A stretch of 64,000 bases of DNA. Source: Ypsolopha sequella. Its lineage: Eukaryota; Arthropoda; Insecta; Lepidoptera; Ypsolophidae. The stretch lies in contig OW203987.1 in NCBI GenBank assembly GCA_934047225.1, positions 2,569,501 to 2,633,500 of the forward strand. The letters are read 5' to 3'. A program made the translations under genes and the position numbers. Of this stretch, positions 9,601-19,157 are shown piece after piece. The notes below the pieces were generated by a model. That model saw nothing but the letters and a program-made list of their open reading frames with translations, had not been told where the DNA came from and did no database searches. The number at the start of each line of letters is the position of its first letter. Within the stretch, counting starts at the first letter, position 1.

Positions 9601-11185
9601 GGAGACAGCTGATTGGCTTAGGTGTAATTCTGCAGCCACGCTTCGTTGGTTCCGCCCCAATCGCAATAGGGTAAGCACTTGAGTGGCCTCTAATGGCGTG
9701 GTGTCCATTTTCGGATGACGTAATCACTGGGTAATTAGGGTAGGTGTTAACAGGTTGAAATTGTGTAATCAAGTGAGGAAAAAAAATTATTGCACGTCCT
9801 TTTAACGGGATAAAGGGAGCTTAATCTGTACGAGGTAAAAACTGTTCAAATACGGTAAATGAATTTCACGTCCTGTATAGTGAATACTTTTAAACCAAAA
9901 TTCATTTATTCAAAGGTGGAGGCCTATACCTTTAAAATGATATATATATATTTCATATGTTTATGTTTGTATGATTGGATTATTTCCTTAAATGTAGAAC
10001 AACAATGCTTGAGTCGATTTTTTTGTCCACCAGTGTAGTTCTTAAACAACAAATTACTTAAATTATAAAACAAATACAAAAAAGAAATAAAAACTTAAGA
10101 TAACCTAACAGTTTGCAAGGGAAGGGACTAAATTCGCTCAGTTGTCAATCTGGGGGTATTTCGGGAAAAGAGAGAGAAATTTTGTTTGATTACCCTCATT
10201 ATACGCTCGTTTAAGTTATACTATTACGTGACATAGCCCTTTATACTTAAACAATTATTCCAGGCTTATATTTTATATCGTATTATATCGTGCAATTGAA
10301 GTAAACAATAAAACTGACTGACAGGTAAAGATGTGAATGTCATGATTTAAAACATTGCGTCCAATAGTGACAAAAAGAAATAACTTACTCTATTATCAAT
10401 ACGGTTCTAAATAAATGTCCAAATTAAGGTGAATAATTACTCCAACTGCAATTTAAACCTGTCTTTGAAGGCCTACTCCTCCCGCAAGGGTGGCCCAAAA
10501 ACTACAAAAATATATATAATTGATAGGCATAATATAGTCAAAAATAAATTTTAAGTTAAATAATTTCTTTTAAAGTCGTCATATATAGGCCCGTTTTGGC
10601 ATCTGTCATTACAACGTACATAAGGATGTGAACCACACAAATCGATAAGTAGATCAACCACAGAACTATTAATAAGAAATAGAAATGCCATGAAAGCCGT
10701 GACTGCGACGCACCGATTTGATCAATACGTCAAGACACAACCCGTGGGCCTCTCATTTCTCAACCGAACGCGCTAGAACAAACATATTGTAAAAATGGTT
10801 TATTGCAGCGTGGCAATCATCAAATGGAAAGTTTCCTCCGTGTAAAGTTGGTGATGAAATGAATCCGACTAAAAATTCCTGACGTGAATAGAGGTAGAGG
10901 AGACTTTCCTAATGTGTTAATGGATGTAACGACAAAGAGTTATGCAAACTGGGAAACCAGTACGGCACTATAACAAAACTATATTCAAGGAATCAGTTAA
11001 CGGTGTGCGAGTATAAATTTTTGAATATTGAAGGTGTTTATAAAAAAAAAAAATACTTGCGATTGTCGGCACTTGGTGAAACTTGAAACACATCTTGAAT
11101 TAAAACACTTGTACTTGTAGTTTCACTTTATTTGTGTTAACTCCCAACCAGTTTCGGATTTTACTTCATTTTCAAGGGAAGATGT
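9601..11185. other. No gene recognised
   Basis: About 1.6 kb of AT-rich sequence with no coding frame over ~85 codons. There is a short TA run at 9950 and no clear repeat or RNA gene. I see nothing to annotate. Confidence 0.5.
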
Positions 11186-11189
11186 TAAT

Positions 11190-11418
11190 CAAAATATTTC
11201 ACTGACTCCAGGCACTAGCTCTGAGCAACGTATTTTTACGTATTTGAAGTTGTTTCACTACGCCAAATAGACAATGCACAATCGACCTCTGGTGGGCAAG
11301 GCTATAAAAGATGCCACTGCAAAACCAAATGTGGCAATAAAAAGTGCCTCTGCAAAGCTGCTGGTATTTTGTATAACTCAAAATGTCACTCAAGTTTGAA
11401 TTTTGTTCTAATAAATAA
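11190..11418 (+). pseudogene. Cys-rich tail of a transposon-encoded protein
   Basis: One frame reads GGQGYKRCHCKTKCGNKKCL and then CKAAGILYNSKCHSSL, a CxCxxxCxxxxCxCxxxG..C..xCH pattern. I recall this as the carboxy end of integrase-type transposon proteins (KRBA2/Ginger-like) in insects and cnidarians. It also resembles the tesmin/CXC-type tails of family B downstream. Only the tail survives. AATAAA at 11410-11415 may be its polyadenylation signal, and the gypsy element inserts seven bases later. Assignment to a superfamily is tentative. Confidence 0.4.
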
Positions 11419-11422
11419 CTTG

Positions 11423-11668
11423 TATAAAGTTACTGAATGTCTTTATTCCAGTTAGCTTTACATAAACAGTATGATCTTACAAATATGTAGTAAAAACTCG
11501 AAAGAGAGGGTCGCGAGGTGACGAAATCGTACATGCGTGCCTGCGACGGCGGTGGCAGCTCGACTGGCAAGCGCGCGCGCGGGCGGCGGCGGGGCGAACG
11601 ACACGAGAGCTCAGACCACGAGCATGGCCGACGTTTCCCGACGGTTCCCGAACAGTTGGGCCGCTACA
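11423..11668 (-). repeat. 3' LTR of the gypsy element
   Basis: 246 bases, TGTAGC...TTTATA on the minus strand. It contains a GC-rich block (CGCGCGCGGGCGGCGG read on the plus strand) and AATAAAG about 20 bases from its end, a plausible polyadenylation signal. It is preceded on the minus strand by the polypurine tract at 11669-11680. It is the same sequence as the two halves of the 5' LTR (13233-13270, 15929-16136). Confidence 0.93.
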
Positions 11669-13160
11669 CCCTCCCCCTCTAACCCAGGCACTACGTCCTC
11701 GCTGCCGGGTTAGCCTTAGCCTCTTACGCTTTTCCTGAAAGGGAGCTTGGATGCGCCCTACGAAGGGACTTAACAAGGACACATGGTACTTTCCCAGTGA
11801 CACCCCATCACTGATGCGCTCTAAACAATACGTAGTAGTGCCCACTATTTCGTGTATGCGGTATGGACCATCGCGACGAGGAATAAACTTGGGCGTCTGT
11901 CCTTTGTTGGTGTCGTTTAAGCCCTGAGTTTTTAGCAACACAAGATCCCCTACCTTGTAGTAGGGTGCTGGCCGACGATTCTCGTCGGCATACTTCTTCT
12001 GGGCCGTCTGAGCCTTTTCATGCACATCACGGGCATCTATAAGGACATCAGACAGTGTCCTTAGGAATGGCGTTATTGCTGCGACCGCATTTTCGTTCTG
12101 GACTACTGGCCGCATGTCGGACAAGACGTCAGCGGGCGCCCGTATCTGTCGCCCGAAGTTAAGATATGCTGGCGTCTGTCCCGTGCTCACGGTAACTGCG
12201 GAATTCATGGCAAACCGGATCGCGGAAAGATGAACGTCCCAGGAGCTGTGGTCTTTACCTACCAGAATCGCAAGCTGCGGCTTCAGGTCACGGTTTTTGC
12301 GTTCTACCGGATTTGACTCCGGGTGGTAATATGACGTCAGAGCCTGTTTGGTCCCCATGACGTGGTATGTCTGCTGTATTACCTCGCTCACAAATTGGAC
12401 GCCGTTATCACTGATTAACCTCCTGGGAACTCCGAAACGTAAAAATACTTCGTTCACCAGGGTCTTGGCGCACTCTTCACCCGTGGCGGAAGCAAGAGCA
12501 AACAGCTCCACCCATCTGGTACAGGTATCCTCTACTATAAGGATCCACCTCTTGCCGGACGGTGTCTCTGGCAACGGTCCAAACAGGTCTACTGCAAGGA
12601 CTTCAAATCGACGTGACGTGGCTGGTACCTGCAGCAACCCAGCTGGCTTGCGCGTGTTGACTTTGTACCGCTGGCATGCTATACAGTTCTTCACATATTG
12701 GGTGACAAAAGCCCTCATGCCGGGCCAGTAGTATTTACCTGCGATTCGTCGGAGCGTGCGATCTGCTCCGAAATGACCGGCTGTGGGTGCATCGTGATAT
12801 TCGATCATCACAGCTTCTCGCTCGTGCTTCGGTACCACCAAGCTCGCGTCATCATTCTCTTCGTTTTCTGGACCGTACCGATACAGCACTCCATCAGCCA
12901 AAACGTAGCCTTTATCGGACCAGGCCCTCCCCCTAAACGGATCGTCGGATTCTATTCCCTCGACGATCTTGCGTACCTCAGGATCCTTAAGTTGATTCTC
13001 TCGTACATCTTCGGGCCTACGTGAAGGTAAATCAACCACGGCGAGACACAATTCGCAATCGGTGTCAGCAACGCACGGAGGGCGTGACAAAGTGTCTGCG
13101 ATCACATTCGCCTTGCCTGGCGTGTATTCTATCTTTAGGTTGTACTCCTGAAGACAAAGC
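11477..13160 (-). CDS. Gypsy pol remnant: RNase H end and integrase
   Basis: The open frame enters from the tRNA junction at 13160 (QEYNLKIEYTPGKANVIADT, the end of RNase H) and runs to a stop at 11477-11479. The ATG at 13105 is therefore not a real start. The integrase has the HHCC zinc motif (HDAPTAGHFGADRTLRRI, ending CIACQRY). The catalytic core has Asp in VDLFGPLP, Asp in LISDNGVQF and Glu in ESNPVERKNR. A GPYRI/GKYHVS chromodomain-like tail follows. The last ~60 residues are read from the polypurine tract and LTR. The frame is uninterrupted, unlike most coding relics here, which fits a young element. It lacks reverse transcriptase, so it could not move by itself. Confidence 0.9.
11669..11680 (-). 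promoter_or_regulatory. Polypurine tract
   Basis: AGAGGGGGAGGG on the minus strand directly precedes the LTR start TGTAGC. This is the expected plus-strand priming site of an LTR retrotransposon. The pol reading frame runs through it into the LTR. Confidence 0.85.
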
Positions 13161-13231
13161 GCCCGGCTAGCTCAGTCGGCATGAGACTCTTAATCTCAGG
13201 GACGTGGGTTCGAGCCCCACGTTGGGCGCCA
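13161..13231 (+). tRNA. Whole tRNA-Lys(CTT) copy with CCA at the primer site, defective
   Basis: The plus strand reads as a tRNA-Lys from its first base. The acceptor GCCCGGC pairs with GTTGGGC, the anticodon loop is CTCTTAA, and the T arm is GTGGGTTCGAGCCCCAC. The discriminator G is followed by a genomic CCA. Compared with the insect tRNA-Lys(CTT) I remember, TAGAG is missing after CAGTCGG (D arm) and the variable-loop T is A. On the minus strand it begins TGGCGCCCAACG, the gypsy primer-binding site, one base from the LTR end. Only 18 bases of primer complement are normal; here all 71 are present and pol is joined directly to tRNA base 1. A retro-copied primer fits better than a genomic tRNA gene. 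Confidence 0.88.
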
Positions 13232-13232
13232 C

Positions 13233-13270
13233 TATAAAGTTACTGAATGTCTTTATTCCAGTTAGCTTTA
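13233..13270 (-). repeat. 5' LTR, first part (before the nested transposon)
   Basis: TATAAAGTTACTGAATGTC to TTAGCTTTA is identical to 11423-11460 of the 3' LTR. It stops at TTA (13268-13270), the left copy of the 3-bp target duplication of the nested element. The LTR resumes at 15926-15929. Confidence 0.92.
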
Positions 13271-13600
13271 TACTCCAGTAACCTTGTCGTCCGAAAGGGT
13301 AGGTACCTTGCGTCAAATATGTTAGTTCTGATTTTTTGCTGACTTGTTTATGATGTTGGCCCAATCAATAATCCAAGTTTGTGACCTCGAGCACCGAACG
13401 CAACCTTGTCATAAATCGAAAAAACTGCGAAATTTTCCCCTTTATATCAGTTTTTGTCAATTTTAAGCTTAAAGGACTAATTTTTTTAAATACTTATGAA
13501 ATACGCGTTTAAAGAAGACTAAATTTTCTACAATATGAGACTAAAACTTTTTCTGTAGGCCTAATGGTTTCCGAGATAATGCCTTTTAGAATGAATTGAT
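13271..13600 (+). repeat. Left long terminal inverted repeat
   Basis: It aligns to the reverse complement of about 15600-15925, sharing blocks such as CCTTGCGTCAAATATGTTAG, GACCTCGAGC and CGAACGCAACCTTGTCATAA. The conserved inner words (TTTTCTACAA, GAGATAA) may serve as subterminal binding sites. There is no coding frame. Confidence 0.88.
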
Positions 13601-13660
13601 TGTTTCGAACTTGCCCATTTTTATCAATATCTCAGACGTCACTCGAGCAACACTAGCCCA

Positions 13661-15196
13661 ATGTCAATATTCACTGAAGAGGGAATGAGAAAGGGCACAA
13701 AATCCACCTAATATGCAGTATTTCAACCTGTAAACTTAGATGAGAAGCAAAGGTCAACGAAGTTTGCCGTGGTAGATGGAAGTCATCTACTTCACAAAGT
13801 TGTGTGGCCACGAAGCGCATCATTTGGTGCGATAGCAGACAGATATACGCAGTACATTACTGCTCACTATGGCTCAAACGTGGCAGTAATTTTCGATGGC
13901 TACCCCTCAGATGCTGCACAGAAAAGCACAAAGAGCTCTGAGCGTCTTCGAAGAGCCAAATCACACTCATCGCCAGAAATAATCTTTGATGAGAAAACCA
14001 TAGCGCAGGTTATTCAAGAGAAATTCTTGTCAAATGACAAAAACAAAATTAGTTTCATCAACCTGCTGACATCTAAAATGGAAAATCACAACATTCAAGT
14101 ACTCCAAGCAGAGGAAGATGCTGATAGGCTCATCATCACTACAGCTGTAACTGTTGCCTCTACCTATGATATAGTTAGTGGTAGTCTTTGGTGAAGACAT
14201 TGGCTTGCTGATCATCCTCACTGCGATCACAAACCGTGAATTTTTTTTCAACAAATGTGGAAGAGGCAAAGCATCAGATGTCATGTATTCCAGCATTGCA
14301 TCTTCAAAATCCTCATTGAAACCAGAGCTTTTCCTTTTCATTCATGCCTTTAGTGGTTGTGACTCGACATCCTGCTTTTTTGGCTTAGGGAAAAAGCAAA
14401 TAATCTCAATGGTCGAAAAAATCCGGACGTTGAAAAGGAAGCTGCAATTTTTCTCGACACCAACTCTACACCAGACGAGATTGCAGCAGCAGGAGAGCGA
14501 GTCATAATTGCTCTATATGGAGGCAATCCCAACACCCACAACCTTCACGAGCTGCGGTTCCAACTATTCGCGAGATCTGCGACGAAAACCAGCTTCAATC
14601 TGGCCAGGTTACCTCCTACACGAGACGCTGCTCGATTTCACTCCTTGCGGACATACCATCAGGTACAAATTATTTTACTATATTATATTATAACCACTGC
14701 ATGAATACACAATATAACTTCATATTCATCATTTTCTATTCAACTACTCATGTACTATCTTCTTACAGGTACAGGCGTGGTTGGGAGTCACACTGAACCC
14801 TCTCTCCTGGGGGTGGATATCCACGTCACAAGGCCTCAGCCCAAAAACGATGGTCAGAGACGCTGCCCCACAACACCTCTTGCGGATGATTTCTTGCGGC
14901 TGCAAAAGGGTTGTGGGAACGCGTGCAGCTGCAGGAAGGCAGGGATGAAATACTCATCAGTCTGCAGGCACTGCAGCGGGGCCTCCTGTGACAATGTACC
15001 GGATGTTGTAGGAGAAATATACTGCAATTCCCCAGAAAACGACGATCTGCCCGATGTCGACACGGAGGATGTCTTGTGGGCACAAGACGTCGACGATGCA
15101 TCACCATCCCCTGAAAGGGATATGCCATCCCAATACGACGATTTAGATACGGACGAACCACAACCAGGACCTTCCAAGAGGGCTAAATTAACTTAA
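13661..15196 (+). pseudogene. Family B protein: PIN-like nuclease region plus CXC-type tail
   Basis: Start ATG at 13661 (MSIFTEEGMRKGTKST), with an in-frame TAA at 13709-13711. The main frame (to about 14165) has VVDGSHLLHKVVWPRSASFG, IFDGYPSD, SSERLRRAKSHSS and LQAEEDADRLII. These conserved Asp/Glu positions suggest a PIN/FEN1-like nuclease fold (inference). After a frameshift come VVVFGEDIGLLIILTA and LFIHAFSGCDSTSCFFGLGK; another shift follows near 14400. An intron at 14663-14768 (GTACAA...TTACAG) joins RTYHQ to VQAWLGVTLNP. A last shift precedes the Cys-rich tail KGCGNACSCRKAGMKYSSVC ending SGASCDN, and a Ser/Asp-rich end PGPSKRAKLT. It is dead as sequenced, with one stop and three frameshifts. 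The biochemical role is unknown. Confidence 0.75.
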
Positions 15197-15599
15197 TCTA
15201 TTGATTATCGTGAATCACTCAATTGAATAACTAATTAAAAAATTAACATTATTGATGTACCCATAAATTTTCGTATCACCTTTTTTATTTCAATATTCGT
15301 AGCTTAACATTACACATCATCGTTCGCTTTATATAATATGTACCACTTGCTAAATGGTGAAGGTGAACATCATACGGAAACATGCATGTCCTAAAAAGCA
15401 AGTATTTGTGCCCGAAGAACGGTGATAGGGCTCACCACCTATCACGTTGGGACGTAATAAACGTCGATGAAACGCGGGTATACCGAGTGTGGATTGTGAC
15501 TTGCATTTCACAGTTCACACCTGGAACACCTGGGGCGGTTCTGAAACAGGGGCAAAATACATTCAGAACGACAATATATTGCTAAGAATTGCGAACTTC

Positions 15600-15925
15600 G
15601 AAAAAAAATATAAATTTTGAAACGCTTTATCTCAGAAATTATTAAGTCTACAGGGACAGTTTTAGTTTCATTTTGTAGAAAATTTAGTCTATTTTAAAAA
15701 CGTATAGCGTAAGTATTAAAAAAAACTAGTCCTATAGGCTTAAAATGGCCAAAAACTGAAATAAAGATGAAAATTTTGCTGTTTTTTCGATTTATGACAA
15801 GGTTGCGTTCGGCGCTCGAGGTCACAAACTTGGATTATTGATTGGGCCAATATCGTAAACAAGTCAGCAAAAAATCAGAACTAACATATTTGACGCAAGG
15901 TCTGAAGTTTAAGGTTACTGGCCTA
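15600..15925 (-). repeat. Right long terminal inverted repeat
   Basis: The mirror of 13271-13600 (see there). Differences are spread evenly, so the two ends have aged separately. Its outer tip GGTTACTGGCCTA abuts the right TTA duplication. Confidence 0.88.
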
Positions 15926-15928
15926 TTA

Positions 15929-16136
15929 CATAAACAGTATGATCTTACAAATATGTAGTAAAAACTCGAAAGAGAGGGTCGCGAGGTGACGAAATCGTAC
16001 ATGCGTGCCTGCGACGGCGGTGGCAGCTCGACTGGCAACCGCGCGCGCGGGCGGCGGCGGGGCGAACGACACGAGAGCTCAGACCACGAGCATGGCCGAC
16101 GTTTCCCGACGGTTCCCGAACAGTTGGGCCGCTACA
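15929..16136 (-). repeat. 5' LTR, remainder (after the nested transposon)
   Basis: CATAAACAGTATGATC through GGGCCGCTACA matches 11461-11668 with one mismatch (G to C near 16038). It ends at the right CTTG target duplication (16137-16140). Confidence 0.92.
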
Positions 16137-16246
16137 CTTGTGTTTATTTATAAAAGTGTGATTGATAAAAATAATAATATTATATTTATTTTGCGAAATC
16201 CATCGCTATGAATACTCTTAATATTATTAGAGTGCATTACAAATAG

Positions 16247-18242
16247 TTGCCTGTGTACACTAAAATATACGGCGATTAATGATTAAGATATTTCCTTTTG
16301 GTGCATTGCTTTTTAGGACTGAAAGAATGATTTAAGAAGGGTAGCCATTAATTTTATTAATGTAAGTTTTTTATGTGGGAGGTAGGGGGGGAGAGATTCC
16401 TGACATTAACATTGTAGCTAAAAGGTCAAGTTGGGTATCATTTTCGAGTAAATCAAATACGTAGAATTCATTTCTGCTATTCAGTTTGCAATATTTTCCA
16501 CAGAAAAGCTAAAAAAAAAGAAAATATGTAATCGTCATTTTCCTTTTTTTGTACAAAGTCGTCCATATCATTTTTAATTTAACAGATGATAAAATAAAAA
16601 TTATTAATTTTAAAAGCCTATTTAATCTCCCTTTGAAAAAGTACCCACATGATGTATTAGTCTGAGTAAAATAGATGAAAAAAAAAAAAAACTCCACAAT
16701 ATCGAGAACACTATAAATTACAAAGACCCGATTTTGACCACAAACTCTTATGACAGAAAAAGATGGTGCAGTTTAAGTTTGAGTAAGCATGTCTAAATAA
16801 TGCCTGTTATTGGTATTCAGGACCCAGGTAGTGATAAATCAAACTAATACGCCTTATTTTTCAATATTTTAATTATTACATTTATAATCTTAATAAATGT
16901 GGTACATTATTCTGGATTGTCATCTTCCATTTCGTCTGCTAGTTCGTCTAAGGATGCCCCGCTGTCCATTACACTGTAACAAACGAAATAAGGATAAGTG
17001 CCTAAGATAATAAATTATTAAATAACCTATATTGAAATAAATAATAATCGTACCTCGAATTATTGCAGTTCTCTCTGCAGTTACATAGTTGCGTGCATGG
17101 CAACCCTTTTTGAAGACAGGAACATCGACCTCTGCAACCTTTCTTGCAGGAATATTTGGTTAACTGACTGACAGATTCCCAGATATAGGCCTGAGTGGTC
17201 CATGTCGGGTTCCATACTTCTCCAGTGTCAGTCCATCCCCAGTTCGCCGGCGAGACTATTTGTGGCAATGATTTTAGGGCTTGTCCCCACACTTACCCTG
17301 CCTGATATTATGCGGGCAGATTCCGCATAATATGCATCAATAAGGCATCTTTTGTTGGAGGAATATTCTGGAGGGACCTATTTTTTGATGCGAATAAGTA
17401 TTTTCTTGCATCGTTAACACTAATGATGTCAACGTCTCCACAGTAAAGCCGCACCACGTATTTTTCTAATGCATTTTTGGGCAGTTATTCGAGTGGATTA
17501 GACGAGGCTTTGAAAGCTGCAGTAATCTCGGCATATCGTTGCCAAGCTTTCCAAGTTAACGTTTTTGCCCTCAGAATGAAACTCTGAAACGGTGTCACAG
17601 CCTGTGAATGCATGGTAGCCTCTTTATCTGCGATTAAATGGTTTGCTACTTCATGCACCGGTATGTAGCTATGGTGTTTGCCAGTGCCGAAAGATATCCA
17701 CAGCTCCTTGAGACCACGTTACTGAAGTGAAAAATAAAAGGATATCGCTATAACCACAACATCTGAATCAACCGTGTGTATCTTAATTTTTGACGCGCCA
17801 GGGCCATATTTTATGCATGTCAAAAAATACGGCTATCTGCCTCTTCAACATAAGTTGAACAGATTAGTGAGTCGTTTGGATCATCGGACCCAACAAATTT
17901 AACTTTAATAAAATTATCGTGAAAAAAGTAAGATTTTTTTATAATTTTATTTTAATTTCGGGATTTTTATATGAAATACTATAAGTATTATTTCGTATAT
18001 GGCCTGTACGTCTCAAGTTTAGTTGAAAATAATACTAAACTTAACGTTGTAACTAGAAAAAAAAAAATTGAATTATCATATTTTAATAACGAAAGACTAC
18101 TCCCTCTCTTTCCTACATCAATTTTTTTTATGGCTACCCTTCGTAAAATGATCTAAGGGTTCTAAGTATTCACTCTGAAAAAGGAAACCTTTTAATCATC
18201 AAACGCCGTATATTGCGGTTTTTTGTCGTCTACAGAGGCAAC
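16247..18242 (-). mobile_element. Older family B transposon with degenerate inverted ends
   Basis: The outer ends match in inverted orientation: TAGTTGCCTGTGTACAC (about 16253) with the complement of GTCTACAGAGGCAACTA near 18230, then ATATACGGCG...ATGATTAA on both sides. Further in, GAAGGGTAGCCAT with a G-rich tract follows at 16338-16395 (mirror at 18095-18150). Similarity is well below that of the element at 13271, so it is older. The words TACGTAGAATTCATTTCTG at about 16460 recur in the ends of the 19158-23262 element, so the two are related. No target duplication can be assigned with confidence. Confidence 0.6.
17002..17905 (-). pseudogene. Family B gene, middle and Cys-rich end
   Basis: Reading leftward: KIKIHTVDSDVVVIAISFYF (a core block conserved in the family), LWISFGTGKHHSYIPVHEVA, and a frameshifted form of the FHxxTGCDTVS block. 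These are followed by LEKYVVRLYCGDVD, ARKYLFASKNRSLQNIPPTK, VWGQALKSLPQIVSPANWGW and the tail YSCKKGCRGRCSCLQKGLPC ending CRENCNN. Several stops and frameshifts interrupt it. The protein is of the lineage found at 21672-22648, distinct from that at 13661. The upstream nuclease-like part is missing. Confidence 0.7.
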
Positions 18243-18295
18243 TAAAACTAGAAAATATCAATCAGAAACAAATCCAAAGACAAGGATTTGAAAAA

Positions 18296-18350
18296 ATTCC
18301 CCGTGCCAGGATTCGAACCTGCGACCTCTTGTTATCAAGACAAGGCATTA
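18296..18350 (-). other. tRNA-like fragment (B box)
   Basis: On the minus strand GAGGTCGCAGGTTCGAATCC is a good T-arm/B-box sequence, followed by TGGCACGGGG. Upstream, CTTGTCTTGATAACAAG forms a hairpin like an anticodon arm. The D arm and 5' acceptor are not recognisable, so this is a tRNA relic or the head of a tRNA-derived SINE, not a working gene. Confidence 0.45.
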
Positions 18351-18544
18351 TGGCATATCAAGCAGATGTAAAAATAATAATATTCTTTAAGGTTATAAAA
18401 GATACTTATTATTTTCTGTTGTTAAAAATATGTTGGTGATTGTTTCTATTATGTTAAAATTGTAGTCGTATTTTATAAATATCAACTATCAAAATAAACT
18501 CGTAGATTTTTTTTTTATAAATTTATGAATCGATGAATCGATTT

Positions 18545-19000
18545 AGTTATAAAGAGTTAGGCTCGCCTATGCAAGCAATATTAAAATCCCCCACAATAAT
18601 ACATTGTATGTCATCCTCAGTAATTTTATCAAGCAGGCGTTTTAAAAATGTTAAGTAATCTAACACTTTCACTTAATTAGTACGATAAATACATACTATA
18701 GTCAGATTATAATCTATTAACTTGACGGCAGATATCTCGCAATACCATTTCTCAGATAACGACGTCATCTCCTTATTCTCAATACATTTGATGTTATCCT
18801 TAACATATAAACAGGATCCCCCATGTTCTTTGGTATCCCTACAATAGCTAGATATCAAGGTGAAGTCATGAATATCGATACATTTTATTTATCAGACGTG
18901 AGCCAGTGCTCAGTTAGGCCTAGTACATCACAACTTAGATCACTTTGCAAAAGAACTTCGATTTTCTGTGTTTTTTTGTCCAGAGAACGTATGTTTTGGT
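18545..19000 (-). pseudogene. LINE endonuclease fragment
   Basis: Leftward frames give EVLLQSDLSCDVLGLTEHWL, HGGSCLYVKDNIKC, CEISAVKLIDYNLTIVCIYR and CIIVGDFNI. This order and the GDFN box identify the APE-type endonuclease domain of a non-LTR retrotransposon (jockey/CR1 side). Frameshifts separate the pieces. No reverse transcriptase follows on the 3' side before 18540. The right edge lies close to the inverted-repeat element starting at 19158. Confidence 0.8.
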
Positions 19001-19157
19001 GACATATTTTCAATGAATGCGATGAAGCTGTCGTTTGTTTATATACGCGTGTCGGGCATGGACAGATCGGTGCGGGGACGTGCGGGGCAGGGAGACCGGT
19101 TCGACCGTAAGCTGCTCGTGCGGCAGGCGCTGCTGTTAGCCCCCAAAAAAGGCATCA

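Larger units (their letters stand above)
13271..15925 (+). mobile_element. Complete DNA transposon carrying a family B gene
   Basis: The boundaries are exact because the intact 3' LTR shows the empty site. TTA is duplicated (13268-13270 and 15926-15928) around a 2655-bp insert. The termini are inverted repeats of about 330 bases (13271 to about 13600, and about 15600 to 15925). The outer ends read TACTCCAGTAACCTTG and, on the other strand, TAGGCCAGTAACCTTA, with an estimated 85% identity throughout. The only gene inside is the family B gene at 13661-15196; no DDE transposase was recognised. A TTA duplication also occurs in PIF/Harbinger, but the ends and gene do not look like Harbinger. Academ-type transposons, which I recall encode an XPG-like nuclease and a Cys-rich finger, are the best guess. 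Confidence 0.88.
11423..16136 (-). mobile_element. Young, internally deleted Ty3/gypsy element, interrupted
   Basis: The element is bounded by LTRs of 246 bases and flanked by the 4-bp target duplication CTTG (11419-11422 and 16137-16140). The LTR on the minus strand starts TGTAGCGGCC and ends CTTTATA. Internally it keeps only the end of RNase H and the integrase; gag, protease and most of pol are gone. Its 5' LTR is split at a TTA by the 2655-bp DNA transposon at 13271-15925. The two LTRs differ at one base that I can see (GGCAAGCGCG versus GGCAACCGCG), so insertion was recent. Without the nested element it is about 2.06 kb. Confidence 0.93.

Noticed and set aside
9518..9772. 84-codon minus-strand frame
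   Set aside because: Overlaps a short Tc1-border copy; no protein similarity recognised.
12348..13024. Plus-strand frames of 108-127 codons
   Set aside because: They lie antisense to the gypsy integrase, whose domain order and catalytic residues are clear.
13161..13231. A functional tRNA-Lys gene
   Set aside because: Five D-arm bases are missing, CCA is encoded, and the sequence sits exactly at the primer site of a retrotransposon. It is a retro-copied primer, not a host tRNA gene.
14826..15177. Antisense frames over the family B tail
   Set aside because: They are shadows of the Cys-rich and Ser/Asp-rich sense coding sequence and have no family match.
13271..15925. PIF/Harbinger element because of the TTA duplication
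   Set aside because: The gene is unrelated to the Harbinger transposase (a real one is at 52840-53647) and the ends lack a Harbinger-like terminus.
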